The translations under genes were made by a program, and so were the position numbers. A stretch of 64,000 nt of DNA, taken from NCBI GenBank assembly GCA_018873245.2, contig JAEMBT020000003.1:5041843-5105842 (forward strand), in the 5' to 3' direction. Positions within the stretch are counted from its first letter, which is position 1. Each line of letters starts with the position of its first letter. The notes beneath the pieces were generated by a model. That model was not told the DNA's origin. It ran no database searches and worked only from the letters and a program-made list of their open reading frames with translations. This document shows positions 24,401 through 37,000 of the stretch, piece after piece. The DNA comes from Archegozetes longisetosus (taxonomy: Eukaryota > Arthropoda > Arachnida > Sarcoptiformes > Trhypochthoniidae).

Positions 24401-27400
24401 GAACTACGCTGCAGATTAAGATATAAGTCAACAGATTGTCCTCTCAGAACAACATACAACATAAGTGTAAAATCATAAACTACTTTGTAACCATTATTTT
24501 TAGTGTTGTATTGAAAATGTTTCGTCAAATCATTTTATTGACTTTTCCTTTAATTTAGTAGATTATTGAAATCATTACTTCATAATTCAAGTAAGCGTTC
24601 TATAGTCTCATTTGTTTTTTCAATATTTTTTCTTTTTTTTGAAAACTTGTCTCGCTTTGGGTTTTAAAAACCTTAAATATAAAATATTTTTATTGATGAT
24701 TTTTTAATTGAACTTCCCATTACTTACTTAGAATTGAATTCACTAATGAAGTTTGAAAAGTTTCCGCAACTTGAATAAAGTGCAAAAAGTGCAACGATAC
24801 GAACTTTCAAATCTTGCGAATTGTAATCTTTTTGATCGAGTTGATTCCTCCTTTATAAGAATTTGAAAAATGCATTCATATTTATCATTTCCGACGTGAT
24901 AGCACGATTGATTCTGCGATTTATTGAAGGTAATAATTATACAATAAGAAAAAGTGTCAAAGTAATAAACTAATAGATGTGTTATACTATAACTATTAGG
25001 CGGCAGCACTATCTCGGTGTGCCTACATATTCAGAAAGTTATTTCAATATCCATTAATTTTATTTTGATTCATTAATTTTAGAGCTTTAAACCCTTAAAA
25101 ACTAAAACTTCAATGTAATAACTAATGATTTATACTCCAAATGAAGATAGAAGTGATTTTGATATAGTTGATATTTTTACTGCAGTTTCATAAATTTAAT
25201 GAGAGTACGCGAGGCCAAGAGCCCTTATAGTTTTTAGAAAAAGTTGATTCAATAGTTCTGCTTCACTGATCGCCATTACTTTAATTCTATAGTTAATTTG
25301 ATAAGAGTTGTGGCCAACATTTAAATCCTTTTTCTGCTGAAAATATGAGGTAATAGATTTTGTGATAATCTCTGTAAACAACTAGAAAGTTGTCAAATTG
25401 CATCAAGCGCAATTATACAAAAAGAGACAGGTTTAGGGATATATGGATAACTATAGAAAATGTGATTTATAAACACTTTGGTTCATTGTTCTTAATATCT
25501 TTTGTTTGAGTAAAGCTATCATTAGAGACCTCGAAAGCGAGCCTACTTTCTCTCAGAACTATTGCCAATAAGCTTTAATATCGACTTTCCATTTTGAGTG
25601 TTGAGACTCGGACTCTTGTAAAGTTAATAATACCTTTTCTGCCAATGTGTGTGTGCCTGCTCTATATGTTTAGCCATTAGAGTTTATGATCACTAACAAT
25701 AGCATCCGTTCGTGTGAAATGATCCACAAAAATCACAATTAGTTCGTGCGATAAACTCCATCTATTTCTAAACTTATCATAACTAAAGAGCCCAAACATT
25801 GTTCTACTTTATCAATATATTCTTATGAAATTTTCATTTCTTTCACCATTGCTTTCTTTTCATTTATCATGAGTTTTATTTTTTAAATGGTTCTCAATAT
25901 TGTTTCGGACACAATGATTGATTAGTTTATCATAAAAGTACATAAATTTGAATTTATTGTAAATGTTCTTTTTTTATTTTGATTTAAGAGTTTGCTAGTA
26001 TTTGTTTTACTTCATATGTTTGTCGAGCAAATGTTTAATTTACAGTTGATTTTGCAGCACTAGAGTTAATGAATGAGATGCTTTGCTGCAAATAGTGAAT
26101 TAAGGGGTAAAAAGTGTAGAGTTGTAGAGTGCGTGTCTATCAAGAAGCAAAAGAGTGTTAACTTCTCTCTAAGATTCTCTATAAGAGTCAGTTTAATAAG
26201 AGTGAATCTTGCTCAAACTTATTCAGAGTCTATTATTATTCTGTAGTTATAGCATTTACTTAATTACTATACCATGTTTGTGACATTAATGAGATGATGT
26301 TCACACAAATGGTTTCATCCTTTCTTTTTTCCCTTTCGGTTTATTTCTAATGTATTTATTCTCTAACACCAAAGAATTTGAGATAATGATTGGTATTGTA
26401 TTCCCACTGTGTTTTCTTGTCAGCTTTTACTAGTGAAAGCTCTTGTTATATTCATTTGAGGCCATTGAATATAGTGTGCAAAGTCTGCATCGCAGGCAAC
26501 TCGATCGCAAGCAAACATTTCGATCCACTTACAGCTGACTCGAATCTCTTCTCAATAGTAAGAATAGCCCCTATTTTCTTAGTCCATGTATAACTTGCAT
26601 CAGCGGTTGTAGTGTTGCATTTTTGCTGGTCCACTAACAAAGGCAGTCGATCAAAGTTGATTGCATGTGTCAGAGTAAGCTGTACTGTTGTCTGACTCTG
26701 CTCACTAGTCATTACAATACTGGTCAATGTGATGCTTTTTGATTTGGGTAACGCGTACTTCTCCATTCTTAGCCCAATACTATTTAAAGATTATGCTCGC
26801 TCTATACTATATGAACTCACCATCACTTCTCATTTATGGTTTTCTTATTGATACCAGCATTGCGTATTATAGCCTTCATTCAAACCAATATTACACTGTT
26901 GAAAGTGTCTCGTTTTCAAATAAGATTGAGGTCTGTACCAACTTTCTAAATGCCATCACCAGTAAAGTAATAATAGTGTTTTTATTAGATTCTAGTCGAC
27001 AAATATAAGGGTACTTAAGTGGACAACAAAAGTAAGACATTTCGTTTGATTATTTGCTGTTTGCAATCCCGAATCTGCCTGTCTGTCATAGCTATACTTC
27101 TAGCCTCATGTATAGGGTTAAGACAAAACCTATTTAATGATCTCTTCTTTAATGGCAGTGACAGCTAATGGCATATACCAGAGTAAACAGAAACACTTCT
27201 TTTCTCCTTACTCCTATTGTTTTACTCTAACTGTTTCACTCTTCTCTCACTCACTTGTTTCGTCTTTTTACTTAACTGTCTACTAATGCAGGCCTTAGTG
27301 CATCTTAAATTTTTTCGAATCACCACCTCCTTGACACACGCACTTGGTTCCTCCGACTGACATATAATGCCAACCAAATGCATATTACCACATTCTCTGT

Positions 27401-30155
27401 GATGTTTCCTCCGTCAATTTATACTTTTGTTCTCTTCTATTCTAAAACATCGCTTTTCTCACTCGATAAGATTCAATATGATTGCATAAAACCAGATAGA
27501 TGTCCACTGGTTATAACCACAAACCAGCTTAAGTCGAAGCACAGCAATCGCCCGAAAGGGCCTTAAGCGAGCACAATGAACGATATATGTAGACATGACT
27601 AGCCTCTTACCGTAAACACTGGCGGCTAACTATCTACAGTCGCTTTGGCTCCTAATGCTCTTTTGCATAATTCATGGAAACTAAATCCCCGACTGAGCCA
27701 AACCCTCGTTCCCTCTTCTCTCATGTATTATATCTTAACAAATCGTAATTTTATAAACAATTCCATATAAACTAACTTAACTTATCGTTTGACTTGCCTT
27801 TCATTTAATTCAAATGCGCAATATTTTCTAAAGAATTGATTTGGTATGGCAAGTGAGAGAGCCATTATTTTTCTTCTTATCCTTTGGGAATTATTTTGTA
27901 TGCGTTGATTTTTTGACATAACCTCCTCTCCTCCCTGTGCTTTGCTCTTTCATGAGACAATTCTCCCATGCGTTTTCCAGTGAGATCAATAGAGTTTGGT
28001 GCCAGCTATACATAACGCAACCAATGTGCATCACATCTATACTTCTTTCATGCTGCTTCCATACTCTAATACTTCTCTCTCTCTCATACAATCCCATTAC
28101 AATACGCTCATTCTTATTGTCAATTGTCACTTTCCTATTCCGTCGCCAAACCATCTTCTAAACCTGTGTTTATCATCTAATATCAACTTTTGTCACCTCT
28201 TATTCTCCAAACACTTACTAAAGAGTAATTTGTTGTGTTCTCTCTTTTGTATTGTTTAATATTTGATTAACTGTGTCTAGTGAGATGTTTTGGTTTAAGT
28301 GCAACTTTTTAGCTATAAGCTTGTGTTACGTATATCGATTCAAACTAACTTTTAGTCAACAACACCACTTTGAATGAAGTCAAGATCGAAACTACGCACT
28401 TATCCACTTCTCACTCGTAAGTTTTACCAAAGTCTAAGTCTAGAAGAATCCAATTAAATCTTAATATATAGTGTGCTTCTAATCAGACTCAGTGCAGAGG
28501 AGATGTGATGCTAGCATTGCTCGAAATGCTGAATTGACTAGAATCGGATTCAAGTTATCTATTCTATCATGTGGCGAAAGTATGATCCAATATATACTGT
28601 TTGCTCTTTTATATTGTTCTTTCCATGAGATAGTGCCGCACTGCCAGCATTTCGATTCGTGGTCTACACTCTATTTAGTGTCTGTAACCATTGCTCACCA
28701 GCACAATTGAGATAAACTGCCAGAAAATTAACTATAAAATCTGCAAACTATTGATACTGTGCTCACTGCGAGCAGGCGTTCAATTCACTGCTTAATGAAA
28801 GAGAAAGAGAGGAAGTTTTAACTATAGCTCCTCATAATTCTATTGCATAACATTGTATTGTATTGCGAGCAATCCTTTTTAAGCAAACTTTCTTTTATCC
28901 TTTGTATAGTTGAGAGAAAGAGCTGTGAGCTTCCTATTTTATCAATCAATATGTTGATAACAATAAGCTCTGAACAAGTTTGCAATCGGCGAATTTAACA
29001 TAAGTTGGCCAATACTAAGAATTTAGTCCACTGAGGAAAACAACAGATTACATTTAGTCAGCCTCTAAACCTTAATGATGAGAGGAGGCAGTAGTAATCG
29101 TTTCAACACTGTCTAAATTACTCAAGGGAGTCTCTTTTCCTGTGCCCGAGCCCTTCCAAACGCAAACTCATACAAATCCAATAACAATCAATGAAACTTC
29201 AGGTTCGACTTCTATGTCAACTCCACGCCAAAGAATTCATATTTTGCCGTTTAGCTCAAGGCTCTGGCATAAGCAGCCAACTAAATGCACGTTAATAATG
29301 CATTAATCTCTAAGTTGTGTATGTATAGGATCTGAGATCTATGCGAATAAAGCAATCCGTTGAGTCGAGCGTGTTTTTGTGAGAGTGCAACTTTTTGTCC
29401 ACTAGACATTATTCTTACTGACAGATGATTGCTACTCAAAAAATATATATCAAGAGAGTTGATATCAGCTTACCAAAAGCTCATAGAGTAAATGCCCTCC
29501 ACATCTCGCTTCTCCTTCATAATATATTGCTTTGCTATTGAAACTTAGATAAACTTTCAAAACAATCCCTTTCTCCTTTTCATTCTTTATTCTAGTCAGT
29601 AATTTTGCCCGAGAAATATCAAAATTCCCATTTAATATTGTGTTGACTTTGTTGTATTAATCCAATTCTGTCGCACTTCTACTTCCATCTTTTATGCTTT
29701 TTCAACTGATCTTAAATGTCCAATATAAAGATGTTTCTTTCGTCTGAAAATATATACTTTCCGAAAAAACGCCAAACCTATCCCAACTTTTTAGGTTTAT
29801 TTACTTCAAGTCTAAGTGCTATTTATTATACACTCCTGTTTGTTAGTAAGCACTCGATTCTGAATTCTAAATAATAATAAGAATAGATTTAGAGAGGGAT
29901 GAAGTATAGGTTTTATTAAATGTCATCAGAATGGCCTTAAGTTATTTGCTGCAAAGAGAACAAGTGGCAACATGTTTCTAACTTGAACTTATATTAAATC
30001 TGTATTTAATATTGTTTCACTTTTTAACTTCAAACTACTAGCTTATAATTCTTTAGATTCCTTACACTAGTATAACCTTAGAAAATGGTTCGTTTATCGA
30101 TTTTATTAAAACTTCTTCTCCACACTCCTTTCAATACCAACAATGGTTTTGTTTT

Positions 30156-30172
30156 TTCTCTCTCTCTCTCTC
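30156..30172. repeat. Short (TC)n tract
   Basis: A run of about eight TC units after a T-run; a simple-sequence repeat with no visible function. Confidence 0.9.
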
Positions 30173-32784
30173 ATCTCAAACTGCTTTTGATTTTGTAGTC
30201 AACTATAACTAGTATGTCATGATCTAGGGATCATAATTTCATTCTAATGCAAATCAAATCACTCAGACCAGAGCTCAATTCCAACATTTTACTCATTCAA
30301 ATTCTGTTGAACTTTTCTTAAGCCATAGTTCGTATTGATGTGCACATATTGTTTCATTAAGTTGTTTAGCAATCACAAGAATCACTGATTCTGTTATCGA
30401 TTTATTATTTGATGAAAGATCGCATGGAATTGTAAATTGTGGTCGCATTGGTAGAGTACCACCACTAATGCACTTCTGTGAACAGATAAGCAATTTAACT
30501 GATGGTATTATCGGTGCGACTCATTCGCATCATATAAACAGAGCTCAGAGCGCCAAAACAAATAAATACTGGATTCTGCTTCGGCCGCGTCTCAATCACA
30601 TTTCAGAATCAATCTTATTCTATCACTATATATACCTTAAGACCCACAGATAGCTTCAGATTAATAGTGAACTCCTTTTTTGCACACAACCATTCGTTCA
30701 GTGGCCCATGAAATTGGATTTCTCTCTTCCCTAAATATACTATTCTCTGTCGCATAGCATTCTATTCATTGAAAGTATTGATGAAAGCAAAATAATTGCA
30801 GTTGAGCTCACACTGGCCAATCATACTGTTCAATCCTTGCAACATTATTACTGTCTCCATTTCATCTTAATATATGCTTATTTGCACATTTATTGCTACT
30901 ATTGTTCAACTATTATCGCTATTATTTGATTTATATAACTTTATTATTATACAAACTTTACTCAATTCTCTGTTTGATGTCTGCCATCCTCTAACTAAAT
31001 ATACCAAACCGAGTATATATGAAACTATGAAACTTCAGTGTTAACTCCAATACCAACAAATTTCCTGATTTTCTTTCATTTCTTATATCAATTGAAGTAC
31101 ATTTCGCTGTGGGAGATATAAAAACAATTTCATTCGAAATAAAGTATAGTTGAAAGAAAAGAAAATTGTTATAACAGCATAAGAAGCATAACAACTATAA
31201 GAAGTATTAGAAGTATTAGAAGCATTCTCAGCCAAGATGACTACAATTTGTCCAATATAAATCTCGCGCCATATCGATGTGACTTTCGCTTCTGTCTTAT
31301 ATAATATTCTCAGCATACAAATGAAAACCAAATTCAATATAATATCCTTTTCCAAGAAAATAGTGTATCTGTTAGTACTGATAAAAGCACCTAAAGATAT
31401 GCACATTTCAACAATTCAAGATAGATTTGCTCGATTTACCTTCAAATGTATTACTTTTAGATAAAGAGTATGCCTGCCTTCCTATCCATTTTTCATCCTA
31501 TATGTCCTCTTCCCTTCATTATCTCACATCCAATATTTTATATGCACATCAACTTCTAAACTCGAGACTCTAAATCTCTTTTACTTTTCTTTTACTCATA
31601 TCTTCTACTTGATTTTAATCAACTTTTTAAGTCAATTTGATTTTTTCAACTATATGTTTAATCTATTAATTAATTATATGTCTCTAAGATTGTATTCAAC
31701 TTGACTATTAATCAATTAAGGAGTACTGTAACAGCCTGTAAGAGATACACAATTATAATCGTGATGGGGTTTTATGTTCCTAAATCAATTTTGTTTACTT
31801 TTGAAATTTGAATATTTCATTTCATTATTACTGGCTATATTTTATTATGCGATTCATAATTGAATACCATCGGGTGCATACTCTTAACAAGAAGTTCAAT
31901 AAGATAGTTGACAGCCAACTCATCTCATATTCCCCCATCAGCGATAGTGCAATATTTGAACTGTAATCGTAAACTGAAATTAAAATTGTGGCAATTCGGT
32001 TATAGAGATAAAAGATATGTTCACGTTTAATGGTTAGGTTGGAGTTAACGTAGAAAATTGATACGTCTTATGTGGTGACATGACGTTAATAGAATGGTTT
32101 TGACATAAAAGGTCAAGTTTCTCACAACTAACATAATTGATACATGAAAAGTACAAATTTTAGTCCCAACGCCAAACTCGCTTCTTTCCATCTTCTTATT
32201 AATCACTTGCTTCTTCTCAGCCAAGTCTATTATGGTCACAATTCAATTGTTGGGATATGGCTAATGTTGAACAATGTAAGGTTCAGACTCGAGCATGTCA
32301 CTGACCAATGAATCAAATTATTGTTGCATCTCTACAATCGACTTATGTTAACTTTGTATTGATGTCGAGACAAAAGAGATACGCAATTCGATACTCAGCG
32401 CCAGTGATCAGTCTAAGAGTAATGACATTTGGGCTGAAAATATGATCTGGCTGTCACTGAAATACATTAAAATGAATAAATTATGATAGAGCGTATGCGT
32501 AACTCCCCTTAATGAGGATAAAGTATTTTCAGACAACGCTACTCTTTTCTTTTCATGAACCTTACGCATAAACTTATGAAAGAATAAGAAGATACCGAAT
32601 ATTATTCACTACCCTATCTCACACGATAAGCCAGCGCCTCAGAAGATGTGTCCCATCAATATATGCAAAGTAATCAAATTCAGGTTCGCCTCTCAAACGA
32701 TCACTTTAGTTTAAGATATTAGCATTCTATGCAAATTTGCCATCTAATGTGGCCATAAAGATATTTAGAAGAATATTAAATGTA

Positions 32785-32880
32785 TTAGTCGAGCCATGGC
32801 TCAGCGTTAATGTTGGCAAAAGCCCGTTCGATGTTATCCTGGCAATCCTCGACAATGCCTGCGATCCATGAGATCCATGC
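32785..32880 (-). other. GC-richer codon-like islet, possible isolated terminal exon
   Basis: On the minus strand an acceptor-like AATAATAG is followed directly by a 31-codon frame beginning AWISWIAGIVEDCQDNIERA and ending in Asp then TAA. The segment is clearly richer in G+C than its surroundings. Other frames here are also open, so strand and frame are not certain. No partner exon or family was recognised. It may be a remnant of a gene or mobile element. Confidence 0.2.
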
Positions 32881-33961
32881 CTATTATTATATTAATCTTC
32901 AATTGTCATCAACATCACAAGTTCAACAACAAGCCTCTGTTTCGATCATTAGTCATGTCTCGCTAGTGCGCTACTGATCCCATATCTAGAATGAAATATT
33001 ATTGTCGAGCAATCTTTGAAGGTATGCCTCCAACTATAATCAGACTTCTCTGTCTCTCTCTATTCTAGAAGTATTTAGAGAACAGATCATTTCTTGTATT
33101 GTTGTTTCAAATATGGCGCTCTCTTAACTGACTATCTCTTGGAATCCCTTATATTGTTGCTATCACGCAATTTCTAAGATTAAGTTGACATTTACAGGAA
33201 AAAGGAGGAGAAAAGATAATACAGTATATAAAACATTAGGCCAAAACAGACTGGATTTTCTCTAAATGATCAATAATAGCAAATTAGTGAAAAAGATTTC
33301 ATGCCAACACTATGCTTTCTCTTAAATAACTTTGTTATACACCACTCTACTTTATTCCTTCATTGCTGCCAGAATACCAGCTGAAAAATAGCTTATCTTT
33401 TCGGTTAAATCTATTGCTAACTAACTTATATATACACCATGTTATGCCATGTCTATCATCTTTACTGTGTGTCAGCCATTCACTGACTTCCTTTGAATGC
33501 ATTTCTTTTTTTATTATATATCTATTGACTCGTCATTTTGCTCTTCTTGGCTGCAAATCTTGTCACAGCAATAATGGACATTCTGAGCGTCCTTTTCATG
33601 TAGTCCAGTGTCATGCAAAAGTTAATATTGCCTTTTTGTTACCGAATAACCGTATATTCGTCTATAGCTACTTCTATAGCCGTATAGATGTTTAGTCACA
33701 GCCACTGCTCATATCAATACTATATGAATGTGTGCTTTACGAGTAGAGCCGGAACTGCTCACTCATCTTCATTCAATTCAATACTGTTATTCTGGTCACG
33801 TTGAGGTCTTAAAAAAAGAGTATATATATTGACCGCTTCTTCAATCAAAGAATCATTCAAAGGATAGTTATGCGATAGGCGAACATTCATTTTATTACAT
33901 CCAGAGAGAAAAATCGAATAATATGCAATCTTTTCTTCTTTCTCTTTTTTGTTTCTGACAG

Positions 33962-34001
33962 AAACTGACTTATGAGATATGAAAAGCCATCAAAAGGTTG
34001 A
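33962..34001 (+). promoter_or_regulatory. Short uORF overlapping the LRR gene start
   Basis: Directly after the acceptor, an ATG at 33,972 opens a nine-codon frame ending TGA at 33,999-34,001. It overlaps the first in-frame ATG (33,979) out of frame and stops before the second in-frame ATG (34,015), which precedes the signal peptide. This arrangement favours initiation or re-initiation at 34,015. Confidence 0.55.
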
Positions 34002-37000
34002 CAATAAGTTGACTATGATATGGCGACTGGCTCTACTGTTTGAGTCATTACTAGTACATTTGACTCTGTCGTCTACCTTACCACAACTACCTCTGCCTAA
34101 GGCCTTTCATGGGTATCTCAATGAGTCTTTTGGTGGTATTTTCGGGTGTCCTGCCATGAAAGAGCATACTTGGTGTTCCTGCTACGGTATCGACGATGGC
34201 TTGTTTGTCGAATGCAGAATAACCACTTTGAACCAAGTGAAAGATGTCCTAAACTTATTAGTTTCTCAACCAATTAAGTCGTTTAGCATTTATAATATTA
34301 ATGAAACGCTAGTGTCTTTACCAGAAAGATTGTTTCAGAACTATTCGTCGATAGAACATCTTCATATATCATTTACATCTTTGGTCAATCTATCTGTTGA
34401 AACATTTGAGGGGCTAGAGACAACCCTAAAGACTTTGAGTGTAGTGAATAGCAAACTGAAGGAAATACCACAGCAGGCACTGAATAGGCTGAAAAGTTTA
34501 GAAACTCTCGATCTGGAGTCAAATGATATAGTAGAAGTGGACTCGTACGCTTTCTATGGGCTGCCACTTGTCAGCCTAAATTTGCAAGCCAACAAAATCA
34601 ATACCTTGCTAGAATTCTCATTTGGAGGCCTCGAGAATACCTTACAAGAGTTAGTCCTCATCAATAACAAGCTTCAACGCTTTCCTCTTCAAGCCCTCAG
34701 AAGGCTCAGAAAACTACAGATATTAAAGCTTCAGTCGAACGAAATATCAGAAATTCCTGATGACGGGTTCACGCGATTTACTGTTTTAAAAAGTTTAGAT
34801 TTACATTCGAACCGAATCGATCACTTAGATGCCAGAAGTTTCATAACAATGCCCAAATTAGTCTCGCTCTCATGCGCTAACAATCAATTGACTATTTTGA
34901 GCGATAGCTCCATTTTCGTTCATCTCATCGATTTAGAGACACTTGATTTGAGTCTTAATAATTTGCGTATTGTTGATCTGAACAACTTAGGCAATTTGCG
35001 AACTGTCGACTTGAGCAATAACCATTTGCACGATATTCAGTTTGATGATCTGCCAAACTTGAAAGAACTTTTCGTCTCTCATAATAATATTCTGAAACTG
35101 ACTAATGAAACTTTCGTTAACACTACTTTATTATCTGTAATCTATTTGCAACACAACGCCATTCACAGCATATCTCATAATACATTTCATAGTTTGCACA
35201 ATTTATTCACACTCGATCTCTCTTATAATCAATTGAAAGAAATACCGCCAACTCTTTTCAAATACAGCAATAAATTACAGTCCCTTTACTTGGATAACAA
35301 TTTAATCGTTGATACGGGGCTGGAAGCGGGAACTTTTCAAGAATTGGTATGAATTTTTGCTTTTAGCCAATTATTTGAAATGTGTTTTTCTTTTCTTTAA
35401 GTATATTTTTGTTTCTTTTCTTTTCTATTCCATAAAGTAATCGATATTTTACTATAAGTTCAAACGTCAGTGTGTTTTAAAGTTCCCTCAAGTGTTCCCT
35501 GTTTTTACTGATTTGTTTGACTTGCAACTTAATTAAATTGTCTCTTCTATAAATTTGTTGCCTTCAGAAAGATTTCTGTTTGGCTGTTGCTGAGGTATGA
35601 TTGATTACATTCTAATTGCCAGTTATAAATTGATGTTACACTCAATCACTATGTCCTCATTTTTTGTTAGCCAACACTATTAGCGCTAACTGTTCTTTAA
35701 CTATATGTTTATCGCTTTTCAATCATTCACTTTGTTCTGTTTAATAAATGGTAAATACTTACAGTTGTTTCACTTCACAGTATTAGCTAATTCATCGTTT
35801 TCTATTCAAATATTATGTTTCGTCCCTTTTTTAATCATCCACTTATTCAAGTTATACATTTATTTTTATAAAATTGTTCACTTTGCTTTAATCAATTTTA
35901 AGGTTGTTGAATTTGCCTCAAACAGTATCTGCGGACTGCTCAATGAAAAACGCATTAAATTTTACAATATATGGAAAATATGTATTCAATATTGATGTTG
36001 AAACTTGAAAAGATATCGAGTAAGTTACGCATATAAATTTATGCGCCCACATTATGTCATTTTATGCTTCAGGTTTTAAAATTGATGAATGCTATGCAAA
36101 TAATTCGTACAAATATTCCTCAAGTGTAAATACTGTTAGGCTATAAGCTCAATATCAATCCTTCAAAGGTATGAAGGTTAGGTTAGTAGAAGTCTAATTC
36201 TTTGAGAGGACTTCGATCTATAGACTGTAAGCTGTCATATGATTCGTGTCAATAATGAATTCTGTATTTATTTATGAAGAAAGTCTGATAGTTGCCAGAA
36301 CACAATAAGAAGTAAATGTTATGAATCGTTTTGTCTGCAGCTCAATCCATTTAGTGTTACTTCAAAGGGTTTCTTGAAAGACTGCTTTACTCTAATTGTG
36401 TTGAGGCAGCAATTGATTAAGAGTCCCATAATATCGATTTATCATGTTATTAATTAATCTACGTCTTGCCAAACTTACTCTCAATTCTTCAAATTTATGC
36501 AATTAATTAATCAGAAAAGCTTTTGTAACCATTCACTACTGTATTGATTGGTATTTTAGATTTTTTCTATTTTAAGCGTGTAAAGTTGAATGCTTCAATG
36601 TTTCAAAACTTGATTTTCTTTCTGACCGCTCGAAAACAGTTGACTCGTTGTATTTTTATGTTCAATCCGAATCATTTTCGGGTAGTTATTATAATTTTAT
36701 TCGTTTAATAAATAGTGATAAATTTAAAGCGTAAATTTCTTCTCATTCTCTTATTATCTTTATTATCTTCTCGATCTAACCTCTATTGGTCAAACTCTTT
36801 AATTAAATTTTTTATTGATAAAAATTGAAATTACTCATACTCTTGTGATCATCGTTAGTATTTAATTTGAAGATCCATTTGTAATTTAAAGTTATTTTAG
36901 AAAAATGACGTTGCATTTTAACGAAAAAATAATCCATCTAAGTCTAATAATGTAGAAGTTAAGTGTGGTTTTTCTTTTACTAAATGCTAATTTGTTCAGA

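Larger units (their letters stand above)
20100..33960. other. Large gene-poor region upstream of the LRR receptor
   Basis: About 14 kb without a convincing complete gene. It could be the first intron of the LRR gene if the 19.8-kb promoter serves it. It contains a possible decayed transposase (20,759-21,130), a (TAC)n tract, a TC tract, a 9-base repeat near 31,200, and a GC-richer codon-like islet near 32.8 kb. The longest minus frame in this stretch (26,452-26,766, 104 codons) has no family resemblance or splice support and was not called. Confidence 0.55.

Noticed and set aside
26452..26766. 104-codon minus-strand frame in the central desert
   Set aside because: No family resemblance, no splice or promoter context, and overlapping open frames on the other strand; a chance frame is more likely.
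27891..28259. Overlapping open frames of 74-87 codons on both strands
   Set aside because: Low-complexity TC/GA-rich sequence opens several frames at once; nothing favours one.
31190..31235. Repeated AGAAGTATT units suggestive of a satellite
   Set aside because: Only about three short units with drift; simple-sequence slippage is sufficient.
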